Of a DNA stretch of 64,000 nucleotides, positions 29,905 to 41,915 are shown one piece after another. The stretch is from Rehmannia glutinosa. Taxonomy: Eukaryota > Streptophyta > Magnoliopsida > Lamiales > Orobanchaceae. Within the stretch, counting starts at the first letter, position 1. Every line of letters begins with the position of its first letter. The notes under the pieces are model-generated. The model saw only the letters and a program-made list of their open reading frames with translations, made no database searches and was not told the DNA's origin. A program made the translations under genes and the position numbers. The DNA is taken from contig CM071925.1 in assembly GCA_016081115.2 (NCBI GenBank), positions 14,054,441-14,118,440 of the forward strand. The letters are read 5' to 3'.

Positions 29905-32900
29905 ATGGCACCAAAGTTCGATTTTGTCAAGCTCTCTAAGCAAATCCACTCTGGATCATCGGTGGATTTCAAAGGCATTGTAAAGCGTGGTTCGATGAAA
30001 CCCTTGTTCAAAATCACCGAGATGCTAGAAAAGTCAGTCTCAGCTTTTTTAACCATGGAGTATTCCCACACATATCTTGAGGGTAGCTTAGTTCTATGTT
30101 AACACGGAAGACAGACGAAGGGATGAAGTCTTATGTCCACCGCAAGGACATCATAATAAATGCTAAGGACCTTGCGAGCACACTCGCTTGTTGTCATCGG
30201 AAGGCATAAAGGAAATTCATGAAGTCGATGTAGACTTGGGCTGCCGCATGGAAAGAGATAGCCAAACCAGAGAGTGGCTTGCAAGGTGGTCTACACAAAC
30301 CGATAAGAAATCACCGGGCGACGACTATCATAAAACGATGGATGTCGCCTCCAAGTGTGTTGATATGAAGTTTGGCGCCTTCAACCGCTTGTCAAAGACT
30401 AAGCCGATTGTCATGGGCACGATCATGCAGGGCAAAAAGGTTAATCACGAGTTTGTGTACAAAGAGACTCTGCAATGTGATGAATAAGACGTTTAAGGAA
30501 GATGGATCCTTTGGAGGATCTCTTGGATATGGCCTTGTGATTGGCAACTGCTTTGGAAGTGAAGGGTATTGCCCTTCGACGGCAAACCCTTCCATGTCAA
30601 TAAAAGGATGTTCCGGCAAACCTCTATGGTGCCCATGCAAAGAAGGCGGACACAAGTGAGGAGGAATCACCAACCCAAGACACAATCAAGCTACCCCTAC
30701 TCCAAAGAAGAAAGTTGCCCCTACAACACCGAAGAAGGCCCCTGCAGCCTAAGAAAAAGGATGCACCGCCCCCTGCAGCCGAGTCCCCCGCCCTCCAGAG
30801 GGTGAGAAGGAACCCCAAATCCTTCTCCAAATACGGAAGAGGATCGCCAAGTCGAGGAAAGCGACTCCTTCCAAGAAGGATACCCAAGTCCCCACCGGTG
30901 ATGAAACCAATGAATCTGAACCAGAAGTTCCTCTGGTTCGTCCCAAAAAAAGAAGACTGGTTAGGCAGTCTGAATTAGAAAAGACAGTTGAATCTGCAAC
31001 TCAGCTGGAGAAAGCATCCGAGACTGCTGACACTCAGGAAGTGTAGTCTCATGAAGTGATTGATGAATCGAGGAAGTCTGCTGAAGACGATTAGCAGATA
31101 CCCGTGGAAGACACAGCTGTACGATAGACAGTTGAGGGAAGTAAAGCAGCTGAGACAACTGAACCTTCAGTTGAAAAGGTTGTCTCTCCACCTGCTACTG
31201 ATGCCGCTGAAGGCGAGGAGGAGTAGAGTCTCTTGCCTTCAATTCCTGAAGAAGGTGTTTTACCACCTGCCCCTGCGGCTGAGCACTCAACGGAAGAAGC
31301 CGCGAGTCTGGAGAAGGGTGACCCCACCATTAGTCACTCAGCTGGTGTGCCAGCTGAGGGGGAAACTCAGTCCACCACAGCAGGGTTGGGGGTTGCTGTG
31401 GGTGACTCAAATTTGGAGAAAGGAGGCGAAGTGGAAACTGAGAAAGAACCACAGCAGAGTGACATTGACGAGGCTCGGACAATTGAGTCTACCCAGCTGA
31501 AATGTCAGCTGCTTTGAAGGCTAATGACACTGTTCTTACAGTCGAGGCACAAGATGGAGATGCCCCGGGAGTTAACACTCTAGACAGTGAAAGTGCAATC
31601 CAAGGGGTTGAGACTCCTATGGATGCCATGGTCGAAATCCCTAAGACAGCTGCGAATATCGAAGGGAATGTTGAAGACCCTAAGACAGTTGAGACTGTCG
31701 AAGGGAACGTTGAAGGCCTCGCAGCAGTTGAGTCTGCTGGAAGTATTGAAGGCCTAAGGGAGGTTGAGACTTCCCTAGGTAAGGGTGAAGAGACAGGAAC
31801 ATTCCTCCAGTTCAATGCGCTTAAATAGAAGAGGAAATAAGCGCACTTCATGACTCCCAGTAGAACTTAGACACATCATTCTTGGGGTCTGAAGATGAAG
31901 CTGAGTCCACTCCACCTGCAGATCTAAAGGACCCAGCTGAGGATGTTCTCAAAACTACGAGCCAGCTAGGTGACAAAGCTGCTCGTCAAAAATTTAATTT
32001 CGATGATGAGTCAAGCCCACAGGTATCATCATCATCCGATGACTTTGATGATGCAGCAGAGGAACCGGTTATTCATTTAGAAAAATCCACTGAGACCGAA
32101 GACGTTGTTAAGACAACTGAGGCTCAGTCAGCTGGGCAAAATCTCTCAACTCGCCTCTACCGCAACATTACCATGCAGAGCTTCCACAGCTGCAGCAGTA
32201 ATGACTACACTAGCTCCGTCACAGGCTCCCACAGCTGTGACCACTGCCGATGAAGTTACCGCAGCTGAGGCAAATAGAGTTGCATCATCGCGGGCACAAA
32301 CCTCACAAACCATCCCATATGTGAGTGATGATGCTTTTCCAAAGGTATTTCCTTTTACGCCGATCCTACCAGATTTAGAAGAAGAGACCGCTGCTGAACA
32401 ACAAAGATTCTCTGTAAGAGAAGATCCAATCGTTCCCACTGACACCATTGTTCCAGCCGAGTTCAACTTTGCTGAAGAGTGGCCTGCAGCTGAATCAAGT
32501 GAGACAATTGAGTTTCGTGAGATCTTCAAGAAGATTTGTGAAGAGATTGAGAAGATTGAACGACATCAGGCATCCTCGACTTAAGACTGGACAACAGGGA
32601 CGCTACCCTCACAGCAGACTTGAGAGGGATAGTGGTGCGGATCCGAGAATTGTCTCAACAACAATCTGCCATGTGACTTGAACAAGTTCGTTATTCCAAA
32701 GCACTATATGGCAAAATGCTCGTATGGATGGCTAACAACGCTGATCTAAAGCAAAGGATGAAGGCGTATATCGAAAGGTTACATGAGTCTCACAAAACAG
32801 AAATGGAGCTGCTGCAAGAATTCCAAAGAAAAGAAATTATGCGCCTTGAGAATGCAATGAATGACAAATTCAGCCTACTAATGGCTGAAATGAAGTTGGT

Positions 32901-33451
32901 GGTAGCCGAGTCCAAGGCAACTCGCTCAAAATTTCGGACAGCTAATGCTGCAGCAGACTCCAAACAAACTTCCACTCTCAGAAGACTCGATTTCATGCTT
33001 GAAGGCATGTTCCCAGGGGTCCCTCTCTCCTTTGATGATGCCAAAAAGGGGGAAGAGGAGTCCGTAAGAAGATTAAAAGAAAAAAAGTTGAAAGAATCTG
33101 CAGCTGAGAAGATTGCAGCTGAGAAAAAGAGAAAAGCAGCTGAGGGGAACGTTCGAAGGATTTGACGTTAGTGATAGCTGATACCCCTCAAAGAGGTCAA
33201 ATTATCGCTCCATCTTGAGCAAACTCCCCATAACCCTACCCATTGGGCACTCTGCTGTGCCAATGTCGGAGAAGAGACGAATTATCGAAGCATGGATTGA
33301 GGAGTTCGACAAAAAGACGGATGCTTGCATCGAAGAAGTGATGAAATAGTATGGTGGCATTCCGGTAGGGAAAGATCAAGATGTTGCACCTCCGAGCCTA
33401 GATCAGTTGAAGAATTCAAAACACTCGAATCCGAAGGCTTTTTTCAGGGAA
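29905..33451 (+). pseudogene. Post-pol ORF region of SIRE-B (env-like position), part 1
   Basis: A coding remnant of unknown function. It starts MAPKFDFVKLSKQIHSGSSV and runs through frame changes (near 30090, 30190, 30490) as a compact domain of about 200 residues including SSEGIKEIHEVDVDLGC and GAFNRLSKTKPIVMGTIMQG. A basic, proline-rich stretch (30690-30960, with PKKRRL) follows, then about 1.5 kb of Glu/Thr/Ala-rich low complexity with repeats such as VETVEGNVE. Near 32716-33165 is a long coiled coil (MERLHESHKTEM-like, then KKLKESAAEKIAAEKKRKAA). No signal peptide or membrane span is evident, so calling it an envelope rests on position alone. The Reina-like element interrupts it. Confidence 0.6.
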
Positions 33452-33915
33452 TGTCATGAACCAGATTGTTGATGAAGAGTTGGAAAGGGCTGAGGGTGAT
33501 GAACCAGGAACGAATGAAAAGCAATTGGGCTGGGAATTTATAAAATGGGGAGAAAAGAGGAGAACTGGGAATTATTGCAGGCACATGGGAAACATCTTGA
33601 TCATTGATAGTGGAAAGAAGAAAAAAAGGATCCAACCGTCCACATGGCATAATTTTAGCATTTCCGTTGTTTTTGGCATTTCAAGAGATTTTTATATAAT
33701 TAAAGCAAAAAGGAGGACCACCAATATGTATTTAATGGGGAACACGTAATGAAGCATATGCAAATTAGTTACAACTTTATTCTCTCTCCTTGTTTCTCTC
33801 TCTAATTCCCTCCCCATTTCTAATCTTCTTCGGTATTATAACATATATTATATTCAAACAATCTTAATATAAATTACAATCAATACAATTCTTAAAATAC
33901 ATAACAAATCGAACA
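33452..33915 (+). repeat. 5' LTR of the Reina-like element
   Basis: 464 bp, TGTCATGAACCAG to AATCGAACA. It matches 38482-38926 with few changes. A CT-rich run (TCTCTCTCCTTGTTTCTCTC) lies near 33780. Confidence 0.9.
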
Positions 33916-33916
33916 A

Positions 33917-33932
33917 TTGGTATTCCAGAGCC
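33917..33932 (+). other. Primer binding site of the Reina-like element
   Basis: TTGGTATTCCAGAGCC resembles TGGTATCAGAGCC with a two-base insertion, one base after the LTR end. Confidence 0.7.
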
Positions 33933-33944
33933 ATAATCCTTGGC

Positions 33945-35036
33945 CATGGCGGAAGGCACCAGGATGAAGGAATTGCAAGAAGCTCAAAAGAGGTTGGACC
34001 AGATTCTGCAAACATAAGCCATGAAGCGTGAGGCAGCAGAATTAAAAATGCAAGAACAGATAGCTGGAATAAACTCTGAGGTGCAAGATCAACTAACAGG
34101 AATTAATAGCAAATATGAACATTTAACACATACCTTGGCCACAATCCAGCTACAGTTACTCAACATCTCAAAAGAAAAAGGATCGACAGATGAAGAATCA
34201 ATATTAGGCGGGCCGGGCCAAGGAACTACCAGTGAAGGGAATTTCACTAGATCCCAGTTCTCTTCTAGACCAAGGATGCAATTAGAAAACGAGGAGGATG
34301 CAGCTCATTGCTCCTATCCCTAAGTTGGAGTTTCCTGTGGTTTGATGGCGATCAACCCGATCATGGATCCTCAAGTGTAATGGCTTTTTCAGGCTTATCC
34401 CAAATATCCCTGATACTCAGAAGGTGACCTTAGCCTCGATGCATTTTGAGGGTAAGGTTGCATTGTGGTACCAGAACTTTTCTATGAGGCAAGGAGAATT
34501 GACATGGCAACAATTTATTGAAGTAATTTCGGCCCGATTTGAAGAGTTAAAAGAAACTAGATAATAATCGAGTTCAACAAGCTTAAACACACAAAGTTCA
34601 TATTCTCGACTATGTTGATAAGTTTGAAGAACTTAAGGCTTGTATGTTGCTACTTAACAGTGAATATTCTGAAGAATACTTTGTGGCTAGTTTTATCATT
34701 GGATTAAGTGAAGAATTACAAGCATTTGTTAACATGTTTGAGCCCAACACACTTCAACAAACTATAGATCTGGGTAAGAAACAACTACACACATTGGAAG
34801 CAATTACAAAGAAAATAAAAACCCCCGTTAAACCATATCGTAACACATACACCTCCTCTAGGAGGTATGAATCAACCCCACCTGGCCTTATCAAACCACC
34901 TGCCCTACCACCAAAAAACCCCATAAAGCTACTTACAACTTTAGAAATGGCAGCTAGGAGAGAGAAAGGATTATGCTACAATTGTGATGAATGTGGAATA
35001 GCTTTTCATTTGGTCATAGGTGCAAGAACAGGGTAA
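33945..35036 (+). pseudogene. Ty3/gypsy gag, Reina-like
   Basis: It starts MAEGTRMKELQEAQKRLDQI at 33945, with a TAA at 34016. A helical segment follows (MKREAAELKMQEQIAGINSE). The capsid core is at about 34330-34560: PKLEFPV, FDGDQPD, then VTLASMHFEGKVALWYQNFS and ELTWQQFIEVISARFEELKE, across a frameshift and stop. VASFIIGLSEELQAFVNMFE and a decayed knuckle, GLCYNCDECG..., end it at 35036. In Reina-type elements this forms one gag-pol polyprotein. Confidence 0.82.
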
Positions 35037-35640
35037 ATTATATGATAATGACTGAGGAGGAAGAAGAGCTTGCTAGCTTACAAGAGGAGTGTTCCCCTGA
35101 GGGAAGTTTGAGTTCTCATGTGGGTCCCATGGAAGAAATTCAGATGTCTCTAAACTCTTTGGCAGGAGAAGATGGGTTGACCACTATGAGGTTATTTGGG
35201 GAAAGTGGGACCCAAAAGTTACATATATTGATAGACTCTGGCAGTACATTGAGTTTCATACAGGAAACAACAGCACAGAGGTTGGGCTGTCTCCTTGAAC
35301 CTGCCAAGCCTATTTTGGTTAAAGTTGTTAATGGACATAGGATGGTTAGTTCGATTAAGGCCACGGGTTCAAATGGAGGATGCAGGGAATGAGTTTACAT
35401 ATTCCTTGAGGGTATTGCAAAGATGAAGGATGTGACCTAATTCTGGGGGTGATTGGCTTAAACGCACCCCATTGAATTAGATTATGAGAAGATGACCTTT
35501 ACAAATACCTTAAAGGAAAGAGAGTTAAAATTCAGGCTCTCACTTCCACACCGAAAGTGCAAGTTCATTTCTCGACCTACACTTTATAAGATGTCGCATA
35601 TGGAGCCCGACAACCGGGGATTGAGGAAATTTATGTGGTT
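35037..35640 (+). pseudogene. Ty3/gypsy aspartic protease, Reina-like
   Basis: SLNSLAGEDGLTTMRLFGES leads to LHILIDSGSTLSFIQETTAQ, the active site with DSGST intact (about 35230). LEPAKPILVKVVNGHRM follows. The region after 35390 is frameshifted (a traceable GVDWL-like segment near 35450). A GIEEIYVV-like stretch near 35620 ends the spacer to reverse transcriptase. Confidence 0.82.
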
Positions 35641-36660
35641 GCTTTTGGAGTGCATTGGATCATGAGGAGAACCCAGCTTTTATCAAATACTCAAATGAAT
35701 TTAGTGATGTATTTGGGGAACCCATCGGGCTACCCCCAGCAGGGGCAGAGCATCGGGTTGTACTTAAACCTCGACAAAGATGCCCAAACACCAACACCCT
35801 TACAACTTCCCATGATCACAAGAGTGAGATAGAGAAGCAAGTGAAAGAAATGTTGAATGCAGTATAATTCAGAATAGCAGAGTCCTTTTGCAGCTCCAGT
35901 TCTTCTAGTCAAGAAGAAGGATGCCACATGGAGGTTGTGTGTGGATTACAGGTACTTGAATAGCCTTACAGTCAAGCATGACTATCCTATCCCTGTAATT
36001 GATGAACTTTTGGATGAACTACATGGAGCCAAATTTTTCTCTAAGGTGGATTTGAGATCTGGCTACTTTCAAATACTTATGAAGCCAGAAGACAGATTTT
36101 TAACTGCTTTCAGCACTCACAATGGGCACTTTGAATTCCTAGTTATGCCTTTTGGGTTGTGCAATGCCCCAGCTACATTTCAGTCCCTGATGAATCAAAT
36201 TTTCAGGGAACACTTAAGAAAGTTTGTGTTGGTTTTCTTAGATGACATCTTAATCTACAGCCCTACCTGGTCTGATCATTTGAATCACTTAAGACATGTT
36301 CTAACCATACTGAGAGAAAATCAGTTGTTTGCTAAAAGGAGCAAGTGCCACTTTGGGCAGATGCAGGTGGAGTATTTGGGGCACATTATATCTCAAGAGG
36401 GGTATCCACTCGACCACGAAGATTGCTAGTATGACTGGGTGGCCTATTCCCACTACAAAGAAGCAATTGAGAGGATTTTGGGGTTGATCGGGTTATTACC
36501 GAAGTTTATCAAAGATTATGGGATGATTAGCGACTCCTGATCGATTTGTTGAGAAAAAACAATTTTATATGGACTCAAGAAGCTGAGATAGCTTTCAACA
36601 ATCTCAAAAGAGCAATGGTAACAAGCCACAGATTGCCTTACCGCACTTCTCCAAACCGCT
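35641..36660 (+). pseudogene. Ty3/gypsy reverse transcriptase, Reina-like
   Basis: FSDVFGEPIGLPPAGAEHRV opens the domain. After a stop near 35866, SPFAAPVLLVKKKDATWRLC and an open stretch at 35935-36429 follow: YPIPVIDELLDELHGAKFFS, KVDLRSGYFQILMKPED, FLVMPFGLCNAPATFQSLMN, the active site FLDDILIYS (about 36236) and LFAKRSKCHFG...YLGHIIS. A frameshift near 36400 breaks the TDP--I segment. The polymerase motif itself looks intact. Confidence 0.9.
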
Positions 36661-37080
36661 TATTTTGAGACCGATGCCGCTGGTAAGGAGTGGGGGTTGT
36701 TCTTATGCAACAAGGAAGGCATATTGCCTTCATGGGCAAGGTGTTATGCCGGAGGAATCAAGCCTTATCCATCTATGAGAGGGAATTCCTGGCGCTTTAA
36801 TGGCTATACGTAAATGGAAGCACTACTTGCAAGGGCACAAATTCATTATTAAGACAGATCAACAGGCACTCAAGTACCTTTTTGATCAAAAGGTAATGAC
36901 TCATGTACAACAGAGATGGATCACCAAATTGTTGGGGTTGATTATGAGATTCAATATAAAAAAGGGATCGAGAATAGGGCTACGATGCCCTTCTAGGTGT
37001 GGTGCAACTATTGAAGACTCGCACATCTATTGCTATGCTTTCTCCTAGTTGGGTACAACAAGTCATGAATAGTTACTTCG
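36661..37080 (+). pseudogene. Ty3/gypsy RNase H, Reina-like
   Basis: FETDASGKGVG-like start (out of frame near 36665), then YEREFLALMAIRKWKHYLQG and FIIKTDQQALKYLFDQKV. RWITKLLGLDYEIQYKKG is interrupted near 36940. Ends near SPSWVQQVM. Confidence 0.85.
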
Positions 37081-38210
37081 AGATCCTTTCTTTACAAAAA
37101 TTATGGCCGAAACATTATTGATGCTAACACCTACCCCGATTTTGTGATTAGGGGTGGCATCATCAGTATAATAGAAGATTGTGTGTGGTTCGACACTAAT
37201 TTAAGGAGTTTGATATTGTCCGAGATGCACCACTCGGCCTTATGGTGGTCATTCTGGGGGTTACTCGGTACTTATATGAGGCTTAAAGGTGTTTTCTATC
37301 GCCTAATATGAAAGGGGATGTGGTAGCTATGGTGAAGAATTGTGATGTGTGTAAAAGAAACAAACCAGATCAAGGACCATATCCTGGTCTCTTGCAGCCT
37401 TTGCCCATTCCAAGTCAAGCTTGGACACACATCTCCATGGATTTTATAGAAGGTCTCCTTCCTCAAAAAGGAAAAATCGTGATCTTGGTAGTGATTGACA
37501 AAGTTCACTAAATATGGGCACTTCATTCCCATATCCCACCCATTTACAAAACTCGGTCGATTGCTAAAATTTTCCGGACTCTATTTATAAGTTACATGGA
37601 CAACCTTTGAGTATTGTCACGCATGCAGACAAGGTGTTTACGAGTTCGCTTTGGAAGGAATTGTTCAAGCTAATGGGCACTAGTTTGGACATGTCCTCCG
37701 CTTACCATCCCCAAACCGATGGCCAAACAGAGAGACTCAACCAATGTTTGGAGAATTACCTACGTTGTATGGTTGATAATAATCCGAGACAGCTGCTCAA
37801 GTGGCTTTCTCGGCCGAGCACCGTATAACACAAACTTTCATACCACCTTGAAGGTTACCCCATTTCAAGCTCTATACGGTATCCACCACCAAACCTAGCT
37901 GGGACCTTACCTAGACTGACAGACACCGACGCTCAAGAATTACTTGCACAAAGACAGACTATGATCCAAACTCAAGGAAAATCTAAAACAAAGCTCAAGG
38001 TCGCATGAAATGTTTTGCGATAAAAAGAGGTGTGAAAGGGTTTTTGAAGTGGGAACAGTTTACTTAAAGCTACACCCTTTTTTCGGCAATCGGTCTCACT
38101 TGAAAAAGCTTGAAGCTTTCAAAGAAAATACTACGGGCCTTATACAATTTTGGAGAGGGTTGGAGGTGGCCTATAGGTTGGATCTACCAGAGACCTCCAA
38201 GATCCACCCC
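37081..38210 (+). pseudogene. Ty3/gypsy integrase, Reina-like
   Basis: The zinc half-site CDVCKRNKPDQGPYPGLLQP is at about 37345. PLPIPSQAWTHISMDFIEGL contains the first catalytic D. An SDRD/DRDKVFTS-like segment near 37615 is degraded (now THADKVFTSSLWKELF). GTSLDMSSAYHPQTDGQTERLNQCLENYLRC (split here only for description) is the third-motif region, with E in QTERLN, near 37700. Many frame changes occur elsewhere. Confidence 0.85.
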
Positions 38211-38440
38211 ATTTTCCATGTTTCTCTCCTTAAAAAGAATATTAGTTCAAAGACATACCCTTCGATGGACCTACCGGTGATAGATGACGAAGGGGATTCA
38301 AGATTTCTCCTTTGGAAGCTCTCGATCATCGCATCATAAATCGCAGAGGAAAGGAGGTACCCCAAATTTTGATCCATTGGCTTAACTCGACAAAGCTTCA
38401 ACCTGGAAGATCTTAGCTTTATTCGAGGAAAGTTTCCGAC
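38160..38440 (+). pseudogene. Degraded chromodomain at the end of pol, Reina-like
   Basis: SKIHPIFHVSLLKKNI is the signature before a chromovirus chromodomain. In the next frame PLEALDHRIINRRGKEVPQI and LIHWLNSTKLQPGRS follow, resembling a Reina-type chromodomain without all aromatic-cage residues. Such domains steer integration to chromatin in this lineage. Confidence 0.75.
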
Positions 38441-38470
38441 TATTAATCCTTGGGGACAAAGATCTCATTC

Positions 38471-38481
38471 GGCGGGGGTAT
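38471..38481 (+). other. Polypurine tract of the Reina-like element
   Basis: GGCGGGGGTAT directly before the 3' LTR. Confidence 0.7.
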
Positions 38482-38926
38482 TGTCATGAACTGTGATTGT
38501 TGATGAAGAGTTGGAAAGTAATGGCGGTGATGAACCAGAACGAATGAAAAGCAATTGGAAATGGGAATTTATAAAATGGGGAGAAAAGAGGAGAACTGGG
38601 AATTATTGCAGTGCACATGGGAAACATCTTGATCATTGATAGTGGAAAGAAGAAAAAGGATCCAACCGTCCACATGGCATAATTTTAGCATTTCCAGTTG
38701 TTTTTGGCATTTCAAGAGATTTTTATATAATTAAAGCAAAAGGAGGACCACCAATATGTATTTAATGGGGGAACACGTAATGAAGCATATGCAAATTAGT
38801 TACAACTTTATTCTCTCTCTCTTGTTTCTCTCTAATTCCCTCCCATTTCTAATCTTCTTCAAAAGATTATAACATATATTATATTCAAACAATCTTAATA
38901 TAAATTACAATCAATACAATTCTTAA
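38482..38926 (+). repeat. 3' LTR of the Reina-like element
   Basis: TGTCATGAACTG to TACAATTCTTAA. It is 19 to 20 bases shorter than the 5' LTR at its 3' end, where SIRE-B sequence resumes. Confidence 0.9.
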
Positions 38927-39390
38927 GCGTATGGGTATTTGTACTGAGAAAGGGTATTGCATTGTGCAAAGAAGCGTAAAAAACAAAGAGACTACCAAGA
39001 GCCACTCACCGGGTAAGCGAGAAGATTCATGTACAATATACACCTGGAGTGAGGAAGAAGTGGTGGTGGAAGAGGTTTTCGACCTCGACCACAACCCAAA
39101 AATATTGAATGTGTAGATCTCGAAAAGAAGGGGAGGATCTACTGGGCTGGATATGATGAAGTGGCAAACCTGGAAGTGGCGAGAAAGAATGCCGAGGCAG
39201 TAAGACGACATGAAGAGGAGAACAGGAGGCAAACAGAGCAATGGCTCGAGATGGAAGCGGGATGAAGCTTCCAAACGAGCCTATGAAAAGAAAAGAAAGT
39301 CAAGAAGAAGAAAGAAAAAGAAAGAGACCCATGACTACGAAAGAGTCAAGAAGATAGAGGAATGAAGCAACAAAGGCGATGAAGTGTCGT
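38927..39390 (+). pseudogene. Post-pol ORF region of SIRE-B, part 2
   Basis: After the Reina-like insertion the coding remnant goes on as RMGICTEKGYCIVQRSVKNK and an acidic VVVEEVFDLDHNP stretch with a stop at 39116. It then reads KGRIYWAGYDEVANLEVARK and NAEAVRRHEEENRRQTEQWL, a charged coiled coil. A Lys/Arg-rich tail follows. Function unknown. It supports the view that the insertion split a single long ORF. Confidence 0.55.
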
Positions 39391-39703
39391 TGCAAACGCC
39401 TTCATGTATTTTACTTATGTAAATACATTTTTATAAGTCATCCTGTAATACTTAGTGATTTTCCCCCGTAATTGTTTTTTCACTTTGTATTTTCTCTTGT
39501 ATCTTAGATAGATGTGTGTTTTTGCTTTGATATAAAAATGCTCGATACCAAATGTAAACAATTGTAAAGGACAAGAATGCTATGATCAATAAAACAATCT
39601 ATTTTACGCATACATTCTTTGTTACTACATCGTCGTATGTATCTTTGTTGTTTATATGATGTTTAATGTTTTTAAGTTTTGGCATCATCAAAAAGGGGGA
39701 AAT
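39391..39703 (+). other. SIRE-B 3' non-coding region and polypurine tract
   Basis: No ORF is supported. AAAAAGGGGGAAAT (39690-39703) directly precedes the LTR and is the plus-strand primer tract. Confidence 0.75.
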
Positions 39704-41250
39704 TGTTGGGAAATTTATTTTATAGATTTTGATGGATGCCATGTAAAACTTAAACTAGGAAGTTGGCACCTCATTTTCTTTGTAAATTGCATTGTAATAG
39801 ATAAGGCCGAAAGCCGAGTCAAGTCAATATGCCGAAATACATGAAGTCAATCAAGATCAAGAAGACTCCACCGCAAGACCGCACTTAGTATGGCAAAGAA
39901 GAAAAAGACAAGAACTCGATCAAGGTGTATCACCGTGAGACAATCGTATGAAGAGTCGATAAGTCAACTCAAGAAGCCAAGTCTCAAGTTGGAGTGACAG
40001 ATGAGTCATCCAATGATTGGAGCAGACTCAAGTTACCTGGGGAAAAAGGGCAGCAGCCAAGAGGAGTTAACTGAGATAAATCCATTGCACAGAAGTCAAG
40101 AACTTTACTTAATACATTAATACCTCCATGCTGCCAGGTCTTGAAGTGCTTATCCTAGAAGCATGCAAAAGGAATAAACCAAAGGGGAAGCTAAGCACTG
40201 CACCTCGTGTCGAACCTCAAAAGTGTAAATTCATTTAATACGAAGAAGAGGTCTACATCTCTGTGATCAAGACCAAGAAAAGACAAGCCAACGATCTTAG
40301 TGACTTTTGAAATTAGCCTATCTCTTCAACGGCAAAATTTCAAAAGTTCACTATAAAAGGCTGAGGAAATTCATTGAGAAAAGGTTACCCGAACCTTGCA
40401 TACCTGATAAATCAAGCATCATTTAAGCTATTAACTTGCAAATACTCTCAAGAATATTCAAGCTAATCCTCAAGCTCAAAACTCAAAGAAATCGATCCAA
40501 CACAAGTTGTGAAAGAAAGACAACTTCAAATTTGTTGAAGAGGAAATTTTTCAAGAATCAAAAGGGGTCTACTTTCCAAGGAGATTGCAGGAAGTTCAAG
40601 GTCGAACCAAGATCAAGTTATTGGAGGGCTTCGTGATCAAATCCAAGAGCTTGAGAAAGTGAGTCATAGCAAGGCAACCGCCTGTGAAGAAGTTCGAGTC
40701 GGAAGCAGGCTTCACTGTGTGACCAAGGCCGTTTCTAGATCGTTTCACCACTTTGTAAACCGGACCGTTATTAGTGGATTCCTCTAGAGTCAGGGGAAGA
40801 GAGGATTGTAAAGAATTACCCCATCTTCGAACCTCTATAAAAACTAACTCGTAATTTATTTTTCAAAGACATTTACATTTCTCGCATACTTACATCATAT
40901 CTACCGATAAACTCACATTTGTTATCCAACCGATTAATAACCAAGTGCTAAAAAATCGTTGTTAAAACAAGTTTTAAACAATTCAAAGGGTGTTAAGTCT
41001 TCCTCACGATAAAACCAACACAACTAACTTAAAGTTCAAAGTTAAACAGATGAGTTATTCTATCAACAAATTCTATCGAAGTCCGGCTGAACAGTGGCTA
41101 ACTCTTATCAATAACCAACTTAGTTAGTCCCTCAAGGACACACTTTTTGAGTTAACTCAGATTAATCTTAAAAGGACTAAAATCGAAAATTGGTAAGGTT
41201 TATTCAACCTCCCCCCTCTTTTAAACCTTACTCACACCTCGGGACCTACA
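39704..41250 (+). repeat. 3' LTR of SIRE-B
   Basis: 1547 bp, TGTTGGGAAATTTA to GGGACCTACA. It matches 22069-23216 from about 40090 on. TATAAAAG is at 40352. It is complete and gives the true left end of the family's LTR. Confidence 0.92.
40352..40359 (+). promoter_or_regulatory. TATA box of the SIRE-B 3' LTR
   Basis: TATAAAAG, same position as 22323 in the 5' LTR. Here the whole upstream U3 is present. Confidence 0.6.
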
Positions 41251-41884
41251 ACCGGATTGTTCACCAAAATTTGGGGCTTTTTTTTGCCTTCGAGCCCGAT
41301 TGGCCCCTAGCTTGTAAGCCCATCTTAATATCTCGTAGGTTGGCTCATTTTGACACCTCTACTCGATATTGAACAAAAAATCTTATTTTATGAACATCTA
41401 TGTCATCAATTATTATATATACGATTCATTGAAAAATATAAAACAAAATTATCAAGTAATAGTTATTTGAATTTTCTCGAAATTAGCAATATATTATTTA
41501 AATTAAGAAAGTATGAAAAATACATAAATCAAAATTGCAGAATTAAAGAGGAATTATGGGTTGTTAATGTTGACGATTAAAAATTCCATTTTAAATTCGA
41601 TAAATATTTATTTATTTTACGATTCTTTGAAAATATAAGTAATATTAGAAAGTAATAATTAATGTAATTTCGAAAATTAATACTACATTAATTACATTAG
41701 CAATATAAAAAACGCATAAAATTGCATAAATTAAAGAGTGTTTATGTGGCAACGCTTGACGATTAAAACACGCATTTTTAATCCCGATCACATTTACTTA
41801 TTGTATAGAATATTATACTTTTTAGTTTTTATAGTAATTGAAAATTAGCGAAAATTTTGACCTACTAATTTGAGAGACTTCTTT

Positions 41885-41915
<31 letters not shown>

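Larger units (their letters stand above)
33452..38926 (+). mobile_element. Ty3/gypsy chromovirus (Reina-like) nested in SIRE-B
   Basis: 5.48 kb, with LTRs at 33452-33915 and 38482-38926, a primer-site-like sequence, gag, pol and a degraded chromodomain. Short LTRs and size suit the Reina group. The 3' LTR lacks the last 20 or so bases, so the target duplication cannot be confirmed; the left flank ends GGGAA. SIRE-B post-pol coding continues at 38929. Confidence 0.9.
22069..41250 (+). mobile_element. SIRE-B: large Ty1/copia element with post-pol ORF region and two nested insertions
   Basis: A truncated 5' LTR, primer site, gag, pol, a long post-pol coding remnant, a polypurine tract and a full 3' LTR lie in order on the plus strand. 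Without the nested solo LTR and the Reina-like element, about 12.9 kb remain, plus about 0.38 kb missing from the 5' LTR. Size, coiled-coil gag and an ORF after pol fit the Sirevirus lineage; it is clearly a different family from SIRE-A. All frames are broken. Confidence 0.9.

Noticed and set aside
30060..32600. Several independent host genes between 30 and 32.6 kb
   Set aside because: They are frame-shifted pieces of one post-pol region, lie between SIRE-B pol and its 3' LTR, and share its low-complexity style.
41260..41345. A complete hAT-type MITE
   Set aside because: Only one end (reverse of TAGAGGTGTCAAAATGAGCC) is recognisable; no partner end or 8-bp duplication was found.
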